Source of the DNA: Chloroflexota bacterium
GTDB lineage: Bacteria; Chloroflexota; Dehalococcoidia; JACQUA01
DNA length: 59,254 nucleotides
Direction of reading: 5' to 3'
Assembly (NCBI GenBank): GCA_016210565.1
Contig: JACQUA010000019.1
Coordinates: forward strand, 1-59,254
Part shown: piece after piece, positions 7,348 to 18,434 of the stretch
Position numbering within the stretch: position 1 is the first letter of the stretch
How the letters are laid out: each line of letters begins with the position of its first letter
Position numbers and translations under genes: made by a program
The notes under the pieces: model-generated
Seen by the model: the letters and a program-made list of their open reading frames with translations, nothing else
Databases searched by the model: none
What the model was told of the DNA's origin: nothing

Positions 7348-10300
7348 TTGTCACTCGGTCTGCGCCGGCTCGCTGCCGCAGGTCTGGCTTTAGTTATCCT
7401 TTTTGTCGCGGTGTTGGCATTGCTGCCGCCGGCGCCGCGCGCTGCCGCCACCGGCCCCGGCCTGGCGGCTTCGGCTTGGCCGATGTTTCGTCAGAACCCG
7501 CGGCACACGGGCCAGAGTGCCTATAACGGGCCGGCAACTCCCCAGCTCAAATGGAGCTACACCACGGGCGGGGATGTCAATTCCTCTCCGGCGATAGGTC
7601 CGGACGGAACGATTTATGCAGGCTCTAACGACAAAAACTTATATGCCCTCAACCCCGATGGCTCCTTGAAGTGGAGCTATCTGATGGGCGGTGAGGTGTG
7701 GTCGTCCCCGGCGGTCGCGGCCGACGGGACGGTCTACGTGGGCTCCCATGACGGCAAGCTCTATGCCCTGAACCCGAATGGCTCGCTCAAGTGGAGCTAT
7801 ACCACGGGCAACAAAGTCTGGTCCTCCCCGGCGATAGGGCCTGACGGCGTGGTTTACGTGGGCTCTTATGATGGCAACCTGTACGCCATAAATGCCGATG
7901 GCACGCTCAAATGGAGCTTCGGCTCCTATCTGGTGAACTCGTCCCCGGCGATAGCAACTGATGGCACGGTGTATGTGGGCGGCGCCGGCGTGGATGCGGT
8001 GAACCCGAATGGCTCGTCGAAGTGGCACTACCCTTATAGCTTCACCCACTCTTCGCCGGCGATAGGTCCGGATGGTACGATTTATATAGGGTCCTACTGG
8101 GAGTACAAGCTGTACGCCATAACTCCCGCCGGCGCCCTGAAGTGGACCTATCCGACGGAGATGTGGGTCCGCACCTCGCCGGCGGTAGGGCCGGATGGCA
8201 CTATATACGTGGCCCCCGGCTACCTCCATGCCATCAACCCCGACGGCTCCCAGAAGTGGGTGTACACGGCGGGTTCCACCTATTCTTCCCCGGCGATAGG
8301 GGCCGATGGCACGATATACGTTGGCTCATACGACAACTACCTGCATGCGGTGAACCCTACCGGCACCCGGAAGTGGGTCTACGCCACTGGAGGCGATGTG
8401 GAGTCCTCGCCGGCGATAGGCGCCGATGGGACCGTCTATTTTGGCTCCAATGACAACAAGATATACGCCATAGGGCAGGTGGTCCCGGCCACCCCGACGC
8501 CCACGGCTTCGCCGTCTCCCTCTCCCAGCCCATCACCATCCCCCACGCCGAGCCCGACGCCATCACCGACACCGAGTCCTTCGCCGTCTCCATCTCCAAG
8601 CCCAAGCCCGTCACCCTCCCCATCGCCCTCGCCCAGTCCTAGCCCTTCGCCCTCGCCATCTCCCAGCCCGTCGCCGAGCCCATCCCCGTCGCCTTCGCCT
8701 TCGCCGAGTCCCAGCCCGTCCCCGACGCCGTCACCGACAGCCAGTCCTTCACCGTCGCCAAGTGCCACGCCGACAGCGAGCCCCACCCCGGGGGTGACCA
8801 ACATAACCCTGGTGAGCGGCAACGGCAGCATCGGCGGCCTCGATCCGAACACGCAGTTCACGCCGGACGGAGGAACCAGTTGGCAGAACGCTTACATCCC
8901 GCCTCCGTCCAAGTTTTATGGTTCTTGGGACACGATCCCGGGAACGAACTGGATCAGTAACCACCCGGACTTCCTCGGCCCGCAAAATAGCTCGACGCGG
9001 TACCGGACCACCTTTGCCCTTCCATCGGGCTTCAGCAGTCCTTCCCTCACGGTACAGGTCTTTGCCGACAACGCTGCTACTGTGTTTTTGAACGGATCCC
9101 AGATTGGCCAGCAGCCTCTTGGAGAGATTGATAGTAATTTCAGGGGGACGCCTTCAACTTTCACGGCCAATGATCCCTCCCTGTTCCGGGCGGGTTCCAA
9201 CGACATTTACTTAGACGTATACAATTTCAGTTGGATAACCGGGTTGGACTACAAGGCCGTAGTATCGTTCACCGGGGGGCCTGTAGCGACCCCTTCGCCC
9301 TCGCCATCTGCGAGCCCGTCACCGACGCCGAGTCCTTCGCCTTCCCCATCTCCGACGCCCTCGCCCAGTCCATCGCCGTCGCCTTTGCCGTCTGCTTCAC
9401 CATCACCAAGCCCGTCCCCCAGTCCGAGTCCATCGCCTTCTCCGTCCCCTTCGCCCAGCCCCACTGCGTCGCCGTCCCCGACGCCGGGGGCCGGCCCCGG
9501 CCCGGCGGCTTCGGCGTGGCCGATGTTCCGCCAGAACCCCTTGCACACCGGCCGGAGCCCGTACAATGGCCCCGCGGCGGCCACGCTCCGGTGGACTTTC
9601 ACCACGGGCGGCGCCGTCTTCTCCCCGGCCATAGGGGTTGACGGCACGGTTTACGTTGGCGCCACCGATGGCAAGCTGTACGCGCTAAACCCAGACGGTT
9701 CCAAGAAATGGGACTACACCGTTGGCTACCGGCCCAATTATGAGGTGTCGTGGACGCCGGCCATCGCGGCGGACGGCACCATCTATTCCCCCGGCGCCGG
9801 TTATCTCTACGCCCTGAATCCCAACGGGACTCTCAAGTGGAGCTACGACACCGGCTATGGGTTCTATCCCAGCTACTCGCCGACAATAGGGCCGGACGGG
9901 ACGGTCTACGTGGGCTCCTGGTACCCGCGCGCTCTCTACGCCGTGAACCCCAACGGCACTCTCAAGTGGAGCTACGGCACGGGCGCCGAGGAGGTCTCGT
10001 CCGCCGCGGTGGGACCTGACGGCGTGGTGTACGTCGGCGGAGGCTACGGCGACAACCGGTTATATGCCATCAATGCTGACGGTTCGCCGAGGTGGAACTA
10101 CCAGACGGGCTGGGCGGTCTACTCGTCCCCGGCGATAGCTGCTGACGGGACCATCTACGTTGGGTCTCTCGACGCCTATCTTTATGCCGTCAACCCTGGT
10201 GGGTCTCTAAAGTGGAGGTTGGGTGGGCCGGCGACCTGGTGGGGCAGCGTCAACATGTCCCCGGCCATAGGAGCGGACGGCACGGTATACGCAGGCGGGA

Positions 10301-11418
10301 ACGACGGGTACCTTCGGGCCATCAGTCCGGCCTCGACGGTCAACTGGAGTGTCAGCGTAGGGGGTAGCGGCCACTATGTTCCCTCCGCCCCGGCCATCGG
10401 CGCCAACGGAACAATCTATATCGGGGGCAACGGCATCAACGCGGTGAACCCCAACGGCACCCTTCTGTGGTCCTATGGCACCGGTGGGGCCGTCCAATCG
10501 TCCCCGGCCATCGGCGCCGACGGGAATCTGTACGTGGGTTCCGACGATGGCAAGCTGTATGCCATAGGCCAGGCCATCCCCGGTACGCCGACGCCCACGG
10601 CTTCCCCATCCCCGACCGCTTCGCCGAGCCCATCCCCATCGCCATCTCCGTCCCCGTTGCCTTCGCCATCCCCGACGCCCACTCCATCTCCCTCTCCAAT
10701 CCCAAGCCCTTCACCGTCGCCTTCTCCCACGCCCACGCCTATACCGAGCGGGCCCCGGGCGGTGGTGGGACTGGCGCCGGCTGCGGGAGCGGATGATATT
10801 ATCCGGGTCAACGTCCGGGTAGATCGGGTGATCAACCCGGCGACCGGTCTGGACGTGCCGGTGGATGGCGGAATCGGCGCTTTTGAAGGCCAGGTGACAT
10901 ATGACAAGAATGGCATGATCGTCCTAGCGGCCTTGGGCGTTGGTGATTTCGCCGGCGGCACGTCTATCAACAGGCGTGACGACCTGGGAAAGGTGCTTTT
11001 TGGCGGTTTCCAGGCCGGTGGGAACGTGCAGCCTCCGGCGGCCCTGGTGCAGCTAGCGCTCCGGCTGACCGGTAGTTCCGCCACCGTGTTCAGTATTCAG
11101 GCTTCATTCTCTGTTATTTCGGATGTTCTGGGAGGAGACCTGGTCCCGGACGGGACGAAGAGCCTGTCTTTCCAGCGCGGCGACGCCCGGGCCGATGGCG
11201 TGGTGAATATGACCGACGCCCTGTTCATCGCGCAGAACCGGGTGGGAATCCGGGCGCTGGGGACCGATCCCAACAATAATACGCATCCGATCAACGCCGC
11301 CTCGGTGAAATGGGATGATCTGGCCAACGGGGACAAGGTGGACATGAATGATGCGCTGTACATCGCCCAGTTCCGGGTGAACATCAGGGACGCCAGCTTC
11401 AACTGGATAGCGCCGTAG
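7348..11418 (+). CDS. Giant secreted beta-propeller protein with dockerin-like C-terminus
   Basis: A 1356-residue protein. A signal peptide ([20 protein letters not shown], cleavage near APRAAA) suggests export. Two PQQ-like/quinoprotein beta-propellers follow (residues about 45-380 and 720-1075), each built from repeats such as [29 protein letters not shown]. Pro/Ser/Thr linkers (coding 8490-8790, 9285-9490, 10588-10750) separate them from a beta-sandwich of about 160 residues ([10 protein letters not shown] to DYKAVVSF). The end holds a cohesin-like domain and two dockerin-type calcium repeats ([16 protein letters not shown] and [12 protein letters not shown]). TTG 7348 follows AAGGAG; ATG 7249 would add 33 residues that spoil the signal peptide. 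An extracellular, cell-surface or complex-forming role is inferred. Confidence 0.85.
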   Translation: MSLGLRRLAAAGLALVILFVAVLALLPPAPRAAATGPGLAASAWPMFRQNPRHTGQSAYNGPATPQLKWSYTTGGDVNSSPAIGPDGTIYAGSNDKNLYALNPDGSLKWSYLMGGEVWSSPAVAADGTVYVGSHDGKLYALNPNGSLKWSYTTGNKVWSSPAIGPDGVVYVGSYDGNLYAINADGTLKWSFGSYLVNSSPAIATDGTVYVGGAGVDAVNPNGSSKWHYPYSFTHSSPAIGPDGTIYIGSYWEYKLYAITPAGALKWTYPTEMWVRTSPAVGPDGTIYVAPGYLHAINPDGSQKWVYTAGSTYSSPAIGADGTIYVGSYDNYLHAVNPTGTRKWVYATGGDVESSPAIGADGTVYFGSNDNKIYAIGQVVPATPTPTASPSPSPSPSPSPTPSPTPSPTPSPSPSPSPSPSPSPSPSPSPSPSPSPSPSPSPSPSPSPSPSPSPSPSPSPTPSPTASPSPSPSATPTASPTPGVTNITLVSGNGSIGGLDPNTQFTPDGGTSWQNAYIPPPSKFYGSWDTIPGTNWISNHPDFLGPQNSSTRYRTTFALPSGFSSPSLTVQVFADNAATVFLNGSQIGQQPLGEIDSNFRGTPSTFTANDPSLFRAGSNDIYLDVYNFSWITGLDYKAVVSFTGGPVATPSPSPSASPSPTPSPSPSPSPTPSPSPSPSPLPSASPSPSPSPSPSPSPSPSPSPSPTASPSPTPGAGPGPAASAWPMFRQNPLHTGRSPYNGPAAATLRWTFTTGGAVFSPAIGVDGTVYVGATDGKLYALNPDGSKKWDYTVGYRPNYEVSWTPAIAADGTIYSPGAGYLYALNPNGTLKWSYDTGYGFYPSYSPTIGPDGTVYVGSWYPRALYAVNPNGTLKWSYGTGAEEVSSAAVGPDGVVYVGGGYGDNRLYAINADGSPRWNYQTGWAVYSSPAIAADGTIYVGSLDAYLYAVNPGGSLKWRLGGPATWWGSVNMSPAIGADGTVYAGGNDGYLRAISPASTVNWSVSVGGSGHYVPSAPAIGANGTIYIGGNGINAVNPNGTLLWSYGTGGAVQSSPAIGADGNLYVGSDDGKLYAIGQAIPGTPTPTASPSPTASPSPSPSPSPSPLPSPSPTPTPSPSPIPSPSPSPSPTPTPIPSGPRAVVGLAPAAGADDIIRVNVRVDRVINPATGLDVPVDGGIGAFEGQVTYDKNGMIVLAALGVGDFAGGTSINRRDDLGKVLFGGFQAGGNVQPPAALVQLALRLTGSSATVFSIQASFSVISDVLGGDLVPDGTKSLSFQRGDARADGVVNMTDALFIAQNRVGIRALGTDPNNNTHPINAASVKWDDLANGDKVDMNDALYIAQFRVNIRDASFNWIAP

Positions 11419-11947
11419 CTGTCGGCTGTCGGCTGTCGGCTGTCGGCTATCGGCTATCGGCTTTCGGCTTTCGGCTTTCAGTCGACGTAGGGTGGGTTAA
11501 GCGCAGAGGGGTTGGGAGATAGGGGGAGGCTGGGCGAACCCACCAGTGGATGTAGGGTGGGTGCAGCGCCCCGGTGCGTACCCCGTTGGAGCGCCATCGC
11601 CCGTCGGGGCGCGGAACCCACCGGGTCCCTGAGCAGGCGATAGCCGCAGGTCGGTGGTGCGAGGTGGGGAATCTCCTGATCTTGAATCTGCACCCGCGTG
11701 GTGGGTTACGCTCGCGGACCGGCGCCAAACCGAGAAGTGCACCTTACCAGTCTTCGCCCGAAGGACCGGGCGGTTTGTGCCTGCGCTCGCTTCACCCACC
11801 CTGCGCCTCGTTTTCCCCCCTCCCCCTATCCGTTTGACTTTTCTATCGTTTTCTAAGAAGATGTAATAAGATTTCTTAAGAGGCCGCGGCCCCCCGAAAG
11901 AGGTTCCCCCGTATCTGCAGGATGTAGGGGTACCGGCGGGAGCGGCT
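11419..11947. repeat. Intergenic repeats: GTCGGCT array and GTAGGGTGGGTT family
   Basis: More than 500 bp without a gene. A tandem array of GCTGTCGGCT/ATCGGCTTTCG units (11420-11480) is followed by the dispersed GTAGGGTGGGTT...GAACCCACC family (11487-11620), which also occurs at 31637-31681 and 55841-55900. Confidence 0.75.
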
Positions 11948-11976
11948 TTGACCTTTTTGAGATAATCAACTATAAT
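11948..11976 (+). promoter_or_regulatory. Sigma-70 type promoter for the S1-protein gene
   Basis: TTGACC (11948-11953), a 17 bp spacer and a perfect TATAAT (11971-11976). Transcription would begin near 11983, about 30 bp before the ATG at 12014. One of the best promoters in the window. Confidence 0.75.
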
Positions 11977-12013
11977 TTCATTTGGTGTTCTTAGACACCA
12001 GGAGAATACAAAA

Positions 12014-13189
12014 ATGGCAACTGGAGTACTTCCCGACATTGCGAGTCAAGGGGAACAAAACGCAGAGCAACCTCGCCCGACTGATGGGATGGCTGGCTGG
12101 GAGCAGGTACCGCAGCGCCAGGTAGTTCACCGGGGCGACATCATCAAGGGGACTGTAGTTTCCCTGGATCACGAGGGAATGTGGGTTGGAATAGGCTCCA
12201 AATCCGAGGGGATAGTTCCACAGCACGAAATGCGCTCGGTCAACGCGAACACCGGCCTCAACATCAAGCGGGGTGACGAGGTTTTCGTCTACGTTTTGCA
12301 TCCCGAAAATGAAAAAGGGCAGGTCGTGCTTTCAATTGACCGCGCCCAGAGAGAACAAAACTGGGTGCAATTACAGGAGAAGCTGACCAGCGGCGAAATC
12401 ATTGAGGTTACCGTCAATTCGTACCGCAAGGGCGGACTGCTGGTGACCTACATGGCGTTGCGTGGTTTCGTGCCCCTATCGCAACTTGCGCCGTCGTCGC
12501 GGGCCATCGTCAACACCTGCCAGGAAAACGGCGACCTGCCGCTGGCGGGCAAGGCCATGCGCGTCAAGATACTCGAACTGGATAAGGAAAAGAACCGCTT
12601 CATCCTTTCGGAAATGGTAGCTCTCCGGGAAACCCAGGAGAAGTCCAAGGCCAGATTCCTCCTGGAGCTCAAGGAGGGCGAACTGAGGAAAGGCAAGGTC
12701 ACCAGCCTCCACCCCTTCGGGGCCTTCGTCAACCTGGGACCGGCCGAGGGACTCATCCCGTTGTCTGAGCTTTCCTGGCAGGCCAACGTTAAGCTCCCGG
12801 ATATGATAAAGATCGGCGACGAGTTGGAAGTCTACGTTTTGAAAGTAGACAAGGAAGCCAACAGAATCGCCTTGAGTCTGAAAAGGACTCAGTCCCCACC
12901 GTGGGAAAACATCGCAGATAAGTACCAGGTCGGCCAGCTCGTGTCCGCCAGGATTACCAAGCTGGTGGACTTCGGAGCTTTTGTAAAGGTAGACGAAGTC
13001 ATCGACGGCCTCATCCATATTTCGGAAATGGCGGACCGGAGGATCACCCATCCCAAGGAAGTTGTCAAGAAGAACGACGTCCTGACCGTGAAGATTATCT
13101 CGGTCGAAGTGGAACGCCATCGCCTGCGCCTGAGCCTGAAGCAAGCCCAGGAGGAGACGACCAACGAGATGGAACGGTTGTTAAAGTGA
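12014..13189 (+). CDS. rpsA: Ribosomal protein S1-type, four S1 RNA-binding domains
   Basis: A 391-residue cytoplasmic RNA-binding protein with four S1 (OB-fold) domains, at about residues 37-105, 120-190, 208-278 and 293-365. Typical segments are GDIIKGTVVSLDHEGMWVGI, FVPLSQL, GKVTSLHPFGAFVNLGPAEG, and ITKLVDFGAFVKV...DGLIHISEMADRRITHP. Four domains and this length are usual for S1 homologues outside Proteobacteria, which help bind mRNA to the 30S subunit. AGGAG precedes the ATG and a consensus promoter lies upstream. Only 7 bp separate it from clpC, so the two are probably co-transcribed. Confidence 0.88.
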   Translation: MATGVLPDIASQGEQNAEQPRPTDGMAGWEQVPQRQVVHRGDIIKGTVVSLDHEGMWVGIGSKSEGIVPQHEMRSVNANTGLNIKRGDEVFVYVLHPENEKGQVVLSIDRAQREQNWVQLQEKLTSGEIIEVTVNSYRKGGLLVTYMALRGFVPLSQLAPSSRAIVNTCQENGDLPLAGKAMRVKILELDKEKNRFILSEMVALRETQEKSKARFLLELKEGELRKGKVTSLHPFGAFVNLGPAEGLIPLSELSWQANVKLPDMIKIGDELEVYVLKVDKEANRIALSLKRTQSPPWENIADKYQVGQLVSARITKLVDFGAFVKVDEVIDGLIHISEMADRRITHPKEVVKKNDVLTVKIISVEVERHRLRLSLKQAQEETTNEMERLLK

Positions 13190-13196
13190 GGACACC

Positions 13197-15665
13197 ATGG
13201 CAAGCAGGTTTGAAAAGTTTTCCGAAAGGGCTCGCCGGGTCCTGACCCTGGCGCAGGAAGAAGCCCAACGATTTAACCATCATTATATCGGCACCGAGCA
13301 CATTCTGCTCGGTCTGGTCAGGGAGGGAGACGGGGTGGCGGCCAAGGTGCTGGCCAACCTCGGAGTCGACCTCGGCAAGGTCCGCGCGGCCGTGGAGTTC
13401 ATTATCGGCCGCGGCGAGAAGGGCGCTACCTCGGAGATAGGCCTGACCCCGCGGGCCAAGCGAGTCATCGAGCTGGCCGTGGACGAGGCCAGGAGACTCA
13501 ACCATAGCTATATCGGCACGGAGCACCTGCTTCTCGGCCTTCTGCGCGAAGGCGAGGGCGTGGCCGCAGGCGTGCTGGAAAGCCTCGGCGTCAATCTGGA
13601 AAAGGTCCGCACCGAGACCAACCGGATTCTGACCCAGAGTACACCCCAGGGGCAAACCCCGGCCCGCTCCACCAGCCGGACCCCCACTCTGGACCAGTTG
13701 GGCATCGACCTGACGGCCGCCGCCCGGGCGGGGAAACTCGACCCGGTTATCGGCCGGCAGAAAGAAATCGAACGCGTTATTCAAATACTCTCCCGCCGCA
13801 CGAAGAACAATCCCGCCCTTATCGGCGAACCGGGCGTGGGCAAGACGGCCATCGTGGAAGGCCTGGCCCACCGCATCGTCGTCGGTGAAATCCCCGAGAC
13901 GTTGCATGGCAAACGCCTCCTGACGCTGGACATGGGCGCCCTGGTGGCCGGAACCAAGTACCGCGGGGAATTCGAGGAACGCCTCAAGAAAGTCATCGAG
14001 GAGATAAAGACCTCGGCCAATTGCATCATGTTCATCGATGAGCTTCACACCATCGTCGGCGCCGGCGCCGCCGAGGGCGCCATCGATGCAGCCAATATCT
14101 TGAAGCCGGCCCTGGCCCGCGGGGAGCTGCAGTGCATTGGCGCCACCACCCAGGACGAGTACCGCAAGTACGTGGAGCGCGATGCGGCCCTGGAGCGGCG
14201 GTTCCAGCCGGTCAGGGTGGAGGAACCTACTGTTGACCTGGCCATCGAGATACTAAAGGGGATCAGGGACCGCTACGAAGACTATCATCACCTCAGCATC
14301 AGCACCGAGGCGCTGAAGACCGCGGTGCAGTTGGCGGCGCGGTACATTCCCGATCGCTTCCTGCCTGACAAGGCCATTGACCTGCTGGACGAGGCGTCGT
14401 CCCGCGTACGCATCAAGCGGGGCGGCACACCCGTCGGTCTGAAAGAGGCCCGCCGCGCCCTGGACGTGGTCCGCAAGGATAAAGAGACGGCCATATCAAA
14501 CCAGCAGTACGAATATGCCGCCGAGCTAAGGGACCGGGAAATCCAGCTCATGGACCGCCTGACGAGGATGGAACAGAACTGGCAATCCGAACAACAGATG
14601 GTCGAAAAGCCGGTGGTTACCGAGGAGGACATCGCCGAGGTGGTCAGCATGTGGACCGGAATACCGGTCACCCGGCTGGCCAGCGACGAGTCCGCCCGCC
14701 TTCTTCAAATGGAGGAGGCGCTGCACCGCCGGATTATCGGCCAGGACGAGGCCATCACCACGGTGGCCAAAGCCGTCCGCCGCGCCCGTGCCGGACTGAA
14801 GGATACCCGCCGGCCCATCGGTAGCTTCATCTTCCTGGGCCCCACCGGCGTCGGCAAGACCGAGCTGGTCCGGGCGCTGGCCGAATTCATGTTCGGCAGC
14901 GAGGAAAACCTCGTCCGCCTGGATATGTCCGAATTCATGGAAAGACATACCGTGGCCAGGCTGGTAGGCGCGCCCCCCGGATATATCGGCTACGACGAGG
15001 GCGGCCAGTTGACCGAAGCCGTGAGGCGGAAATCCTACAGCGCCATCCTGCTGGACGAAATAGAAAAAGCACACCCGGATGTTTTCAACATCCTGTTGCA
15101 GATATTCGACGACGGCCACCTGACCGATGCCAAGGGCCGGAAGGTGGACTTCCGGAACTCCATCATCGTGATGACCAGCAACATCGGGGCCGAGCTCATC
15201 AAGAAGGACAGTTTTCTGGGTTTTACCACCCGGGCCGACGAGGTGAAGGTCCAGAAGGACTCCTACGAGAGAATGAAGGAAAAGGTCCTGGGCGAGCTGA
15301 AGAAGACCTTCCGTCCGGAGTTCCTCAACCGGATCGACGGCGTGGTGGTCTTCCATTCGCTGAATAAAGACCACATCCGCCAGATCGTGGACCTGATGCT
15401 CTCCCACGTGGTAAAACATCTCGGAGAGAAGGGCATCAAGCTCGAGGTCTCGGAAGGGGCCAAGGACCTGCTGGGGGAGAAGGGTTATGACGAGACCTTC
15501 GGCGCCAGACCCCTGCGCCGCGTGATCCAGAACATGGTGGAGGACCACCTGTCTGAGGGGCTGCTCCGCGGTGATTTCCGGCCGGGCGATACCGTCCAGA
15601 TCGACCGGAAGGGTGAAGAGATAGCTATCAACACCGTCTCCCTCGCCAAGCCGGCCGCCAAGTAG
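13197..15665 (+). CDS. clpC: ATP-dependent Clp protease ATPase subunit ClpC
   Basis: An 822-residue class-I Clp/Hsp100 unfoldase. Two Clp-N repeats (residues about 5-60 and 80-140) each contain [17 protein letters not shown]. The first AAA+ module has Walker [10 protein letters not shown] at 210-218. A UVR/middle segment ([15 protein letters not shown]) separates it from the second module with [10 protein letters not shown], a [16 protein letters not shown]alker B and the sensor [10 protein letters not shown]. The UVR segment and twin N repeats identify ClpC rather than ClpA or ClpB. It feeds unfolded proteins to ClpP, which is not in this window. Confidence 0.95.
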   Translation: MASRFEKFSERARRVLTLAQEEAQRFNHHYIGTEHILLGLVREGDGVAAKVLANLGVDLGKVRAAVEFIIGRGEKGATSEIGLTPRAKRVIELAVDEARRLNHSYIGTEHLLLGLLREGEGVAAGVLESLGVNLEKVRTETNRILTQSTPQGQTPARSTSRTPTLDQLGIDLTAAARAGKLDPVIGRQKEIERVIQILSRRTKNNPALIGEPGVGKTAIVEGLAHRIVVGEIPETLHGKRLLTLDMGALVAGTKYRGEFEERLKKVIEEIKTSANCIMFIDELHTIVGAGAAEGAIDAANILKPALARGELQCIGATTQDEYRKYVERDAALERRFQPVRVEEPTVDLAIEILKGIRDRYEDYHHLSISTEALKTAVQLAARYIPDRFLPDKAIDLLDEASSRVRIKRGGTPVGLKEARRALDVVRKDKETAISNQQYEYAAELRDREIQLMDRLTRMEQNWQSEQQMVEKPVVTEEDIAEVVSMWTGIPVTRLASDESARLLQMEEALHRRIIGQDEAITTVAKAVRRARAGLKDTRRPIGSFIFLGPTGVGKTELVRALAEFMFGSEENLVRLDMSEFMERHTVARLVGAPPGYIGYDEGGQLTEAVRRKSYSAILLDEIEKAHPDVFNILLQIFDDGHLTDAKGRKVDFRNSIIVMTSNIGAELIKKDSFLGFTTRADEVKVQKDSYERMKEKVLGELKKTFRPEFLNRIDGVVVFHSLNKDHIRQIVDLMLSHVVKHLGEKGIKLEVSEGAKDLLGEKGYDETFGARPLRRVIQNMVEDHLSEGLLRGDFRPGDTVQIDRKGEEIAINTVSLAKPAAK

Positions 15666-15683
15666 CCTGCCGATGAATTTGTA

Positions 15684-15750
15684 TGCCCCTTTGAAAAAGG
15701 AACCAGGCTCTTCTCCCCCTTTGAAAAAGGGGGATTAAGGGGGATTCGAG
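15684..15750. repeat. CCCCTTTGAAAAAGGGG hairpin repeats after clpC
   Basis: Two copies of CCCCTTTGAAAAAGG lie at 15686-15700 and 15716-15730. The second forms a perfect hairpin CCCCCTTT-GAA-AAAGGGGG (15715-15733) but has no following T-run. It may slow or end transcription from clpC, though it looks more like a dispersed repeat. Confidence 0.6.
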
Positions 15751-15878
15751 AAGCCCCCGGATCGATGATTTGAGAAAAAGAGAGGGAATCCAATAAAATG
15801 GGTTCCCTTTCTACTATTCTGGAACCGGCAGCGACAGTCTGGAAAGCCTGTCGTACTACTCTTAGGAGGTTTTCTCTA

Positions 15879-16100
15879 ATGCCCCAGGAAAAAGTTGAAA
15901 TCCCCATTGCGGGCAAGATCGTCTCCATCAACGCCAAAGTCGGCGCGGATATCAAAGAAGGGGCCACGATCTGTATCCTGGAATCAATGAAAATGGAAAA
16001 CCCCATTCTTTCTCCGGTAAAAGGCAAGGTCAAAGAGATCAAGCTGAGCGTGGGTCAGGCGGTGAAGTCCGGGGACGTCCTGGCGATTATAGAATACTAG
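15879..16100 (+). CDS. Stand-alone biotinyl/lipoyl-attachment protein (BCCP-like)
   Basis: A 73-residue protein that is essentially one biotinyl domain. It carries the ESMKMENPILSP motif, with the Lys of MKM as the biotin acceptor, flanked by IPIAGKIVSINAKVGADIKEG and VGQAVKSGDVLAIIEY. Such proteins carry CO2 for acyl-CoA or oxaloacetate carboxylases or decarboxylases; the partner subunits are not nearby, so the complex is unknown. AGGAGG upstream fixes the ATG at 15879. Confidence 0.88.
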   Translation: MPQEKVEIPIAGKIVSINAKVGADIKEGATICILESMKMENPILSPVKGKVKEIKLSVGQAVKSGDVLAIIEY

Positions 16101-16245
16101 CCAAATTCCAATAGCCAAATTGCAAAGGGGCTGTCTTTGCGAGGAATCCCGATTTTCATCGGGATGACGAAGCAATCCGCCAGATGGCTTAACGTCCGGG
16201 AGATTGCTTCGTCCCGACGAAATCGGGACTCGCAATGACGGTCGC
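16101..16245. repeat. TTGCGAG...CTCGCAATGAC palindromic repeat
   Basis: A dispersed inverted repeat with ends TTGCGAGGAATCCCGATTTT and CGAAATCGGGACTCGCAATG and inner GATTGCTTCG words. Related copies are at 28780-28915 and 29637-29713. Its right end supplies an ATG (16235) in frame with radA that is probably not the true start. Confidence 0.75.
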
Positions 16246-16261
16246 TCGGTGGGTGATTGTT

Positions 16262-17662
16262 TTGGACAAGGGCCGGCGGGTCGTTTACGTTTGCCAGCAA
16301 TGCGGACGGGAGAGCCTTCGCTGGTCCGGCCGCTGCCCCGGCTGTGACCAGTGGAACACGCTGGCGGAAACCAGCGTTGCCGCGGGACTGGGCCCTTCCG
16401 GGAGCCGCAAACCGTCCCAGAATAGACCGCTAGAGCTCCCCTCGGTCTCCTTTGACACGCCGCAGCGGCTGCCCCTGGGCTTCAAGGAACTGGACCGGGT
16501 GCTGGGTGGAGGGCTTGTGGCCGGGTCGCTGGTCCTCATCGCCGGGGAGCCTGGCATCGGCAAGTCCACCCTCTTGCTGCAGGTGTGCGCGGGAGTGACC
16601 GGGGGAAGAGGCAAGGCCCTCTACATTTCGGGCGAGGAATCGGTCCAGCAACTGAAGCTGAGGGCCGACCGTCTGGGCATTGCGGGTAAAGACCTTTTCC
16701 TGCTGGCCGAGACCGGCCTGGAGAATATTCTGGGCAGCATCCAGGAGCTTTCGCCCCGGCTGACCATCATAGATTCCATCCAGACCATATCCGGAGATGG
16801 CGCAGGCGCCGCCGGAAGCATCTCCCAGGTCCGCGAGTGTACCCTCAGGCTCATGGAGCTGGCCAAGGGCCGGGGCGAACCCATAATCATCACCGGTCAT
16901 GTCACCAAAGACGGCGCCATCGCCGGTCCGAAGACGCTGGAGCACATGGTGGATACGGTGCTGTACATCGAGGGCGAACCTTTCAGCTCTTATCGCATCG
17001 TCCGGGGCGTCAAGAACCGCTTCGGGTCCACCAACGAAGTGGGGCTTTTCGAGATGCGTTCGCAGGGGCTCGTGGAAGTGGACAACCCGTCCCTGGCTTT
17101 TATTTCCCAGCGCTCCGCCGAAACCGTGGGCTCGGCCATCATCTGCAGCCTGGAAGGTACCCGTCCCCTCCTGGTGGAAGTCCAGGCTTTGACCAATCCG
17201 ACTCCCTTCGGCACACCCCGCCGGACCGCCAACGGCATTGACTTCAACCGCCTTTTGCTCATCGCAGCCGTGCTCAGCCGCCGCGCCGGCATCCCCCTGG
17301 CCAACCAGGATATCCTGGTCAACGTCACCGGGGGATTGACGGTCAACGAGCCGGCCGCCGACCTGGGAATTGCCCTGGCCATCGCCTCCAGTTTTCGCAG
17401 CAGTCCTGTGGACCCCAAGCTGGTAGCCCTGGGTGAAATCGGTCTCAGCGGCGAACTGCGCTCTATCCCGCAGTTGGAGAGACGCGTCGGCGAAGCGGCC
17501 CGCCTGGGGTTCGAACGCTGTCTCGTGCCGAAGGCCGGACTGACAGGGGTCAAAGACAAGGAAATAGAGGTGGTCGGCGCGGCGAACCTGCGGGAGGCCT
17601 TCCGCCACGGGATTCCAAGATTCCAAGATTCGAAGATTCAAAGATTGGAAGAAGAGCCGTAG
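16262..17662 (+). CDS. radA: DNA repair protein RadA
   Basis: About 466 residues. An N-terminal C4 zinc finger (VCQQCGRESLRWSGRCPGC) is followed by a RecA-like ATPase with Walker A AGEPGIGKSTLL, the RadA-specific KNRFGSTNEVGLFEM motif, and a Lon-protease-like C-terminal domain (LVNVTGGLTVNEPAADLGIA). RadA promotes branch migration in recombination repair. The start is uncertain: TTG 16262 follows GGTGGG by eight bases and is preferred, because the ATG at 16235 lies inside a dispersed repeat; GTG 16253 is also possible. The C-terminus ends in IPRFQDSKIQRL-type residues encoded by repeat DNA. Confidence 0.93.
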   Translation: MDKGRRVVYVCQQCGRESLRWSGRCPGCDQWNTLAETSVAAGLGPSGSRKPSQNRPLELPSVSFDTPQRLPLGFKELDRVLGGGLVAGSLVLIAGEPGIGKSTLLLQVCAGVTGGRGKALYISGEESVQQLKLRADRLGIAGKDLFLLAETGLENILGSIQELSPRLTIIDSIQTISGDGAGAAGSISQVRECTLRLMELAKGRGEPIIITGHVTKDGAIAGPKTLEHMVDTVLYIEGEPFSSYRIVRGVKNRFGSTNEVGLFEMRSQGLVEVDNPSLAFISQRSAETVGSAIICSLEGTRPLLVEVQALTNPTPFGTPRRTANGIDFNRLLLIAAVLSRRAGIPLANQDILVNVTGGLTVNEPAADLGIALAIASSFRSSPVDPKLVALGEIGLSGELRSIPQLERRVGEAARLGFERCLVPKAGLTGVKDKEIEVVGAANLREAFRHGIPRFQDSKIQRLEEEP

Positions 17663-17990
17663 CGACAGGGCTTGCCCCTATCGTTTCAGCTAGTGCCACA
17701 GGCGTCTCGCCTGTGAGGGTTGGATTTCGGCGATGTTGGTCTTTGTCCCGCCGCCCGCGTCGAATGTTCTTGTTGTCGCCGGTCCGGTACCACAGGCGTC
17801 CCTGCCTGTGAGGGTTGGATTTTGGCGCCATTTGTCCTGCCGCCCGCCTCGGATTTCGTTGTTATTGCCGGTTAAGCTATAATATGCAGAGAAGGGTCGG
17901 CCTTCCGTGTCTGGTCGACAAGCGCCGTCAAACGTCAAGACAGCGGCTGACAGGCACGGTGGCCTGTCGTGCCGGAACAGTCATCTGGAG
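17663..17990. repeat. Repeat-rich gap with two CACAGGCG palindromes
   Basis: About 330 bp without a gene. It carries GTAGCGACAGGGCTTGCCCC (17660-17679) and two copies of the CCACAGGCGTC...GCCTGTGAGGGTTGGATTT family (17696-17727 and 17790-17823). Confidence 0.75.
17857..17883 (+). promoter_or_regulatory. Possible promoter for hicBA
   Basis: A perfect TATAAT at 17878-17883 lies about 115 bp before hicB. The matching -35 is poor (TTCGTT-like around 17855-17860). Confidence 0.3.
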
Positions 17991-17998
17991 GAAAAAGC

Positions 17999-18217
17999 GT
18001 GCTAAGTACGTACACCGCAAAATACACCGCCATCAGTTCGGGCTATATGGGCCAGCTCGTGGAGTGGTCCGAAGTCATTACGGAGGGGAAGACTTTAGAG
18101 GAGTGCAGAGCAAATCTTGAAGACGCTTTGCACGAAATGATAGCCGCATATAAAGAGCAAGGAAAAGGAATCCCCACGGGCAGGGCACTGCTGGAACAAA
18201 TCCCGGCAGAAGTATAG
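17999..18217 (+). CDS. hicB: HicB-family antitoxin (first hicBA locus)
   Basis: A 72-residue protein with the HicB partial RNase-H-like fold: YTAKYTAISSGYMGQLVEWSEVITEGKTLEECRANLEDALHEMIAAY. It binds and neutralises HicA and usually represses its own operon. GTG 17999 is preceded by GGAGG (17987-17991) at good spacing. The gene ends one base before hicA begins, the classic antitoxin-first arrangement. Confidence 0.85.
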   Translation: MLSTYTAKYTAISSGYMGQLVEWSEVITEGKTLEECRANLEDALHEMIAAYKEQGKGIPTGRALLEQIPAEV

Positions 18218-18218
18218 A

Positions 18219-18407
18219 ATGTCGGTAAAGCGCCGGGACCTGATCAAGTATTTTGAGGAGAACGGCTTTTCTCTTCAGCGAGAGGGAAAGAAGCATTCCA
18301 TTTACAGTAACAAAGTAAAGACCGTGCCAATTGTCAGACACCGCACGATCGATAGGATAACCGCCAACGAAATGTGCAAACAGGCCGGACTCAAGCCAAG
18401 ATTCTGA
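18219..18407 (+). CDS. hicA: HicA-family mRNA interferase toxin
   Basis: A 62-residue dsRBD-like toxin that cleaves mRNA. It shows KRRDLIKYFEENGFSLQREGKKHSIYSN, with the catalytic His in GKKHSIY, then PIVRHRTIDRITANEMCKQAGL. Adjacent to hicB, so probably a complete toxin-antitoxin pair placed between radA and larE. Confidence 0.87.
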   Translation: MSVKRRDLIKYFEENGFSLQREGKKHSIYSNKVKTVPIVRHRTIDRITANEMCKQAGLKPRF

Positions 18408-18434
18408 ATTTGCGGGGCAACCGAAACCATTAGT

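Noticed and set aside
8436..8861. Minus-strand Gly/Asp/Glu-rich open frame
   Set aside because: It is the reverse of the Pro/Ser linker of the propeller protein; the repeat pattern is a coding shadow.
17505..17525. GGTTCGAAC resembling a tRNA T-loop
   Set aside because: It lies inside radA coding sequence and no cloverleaf can be formed around it.
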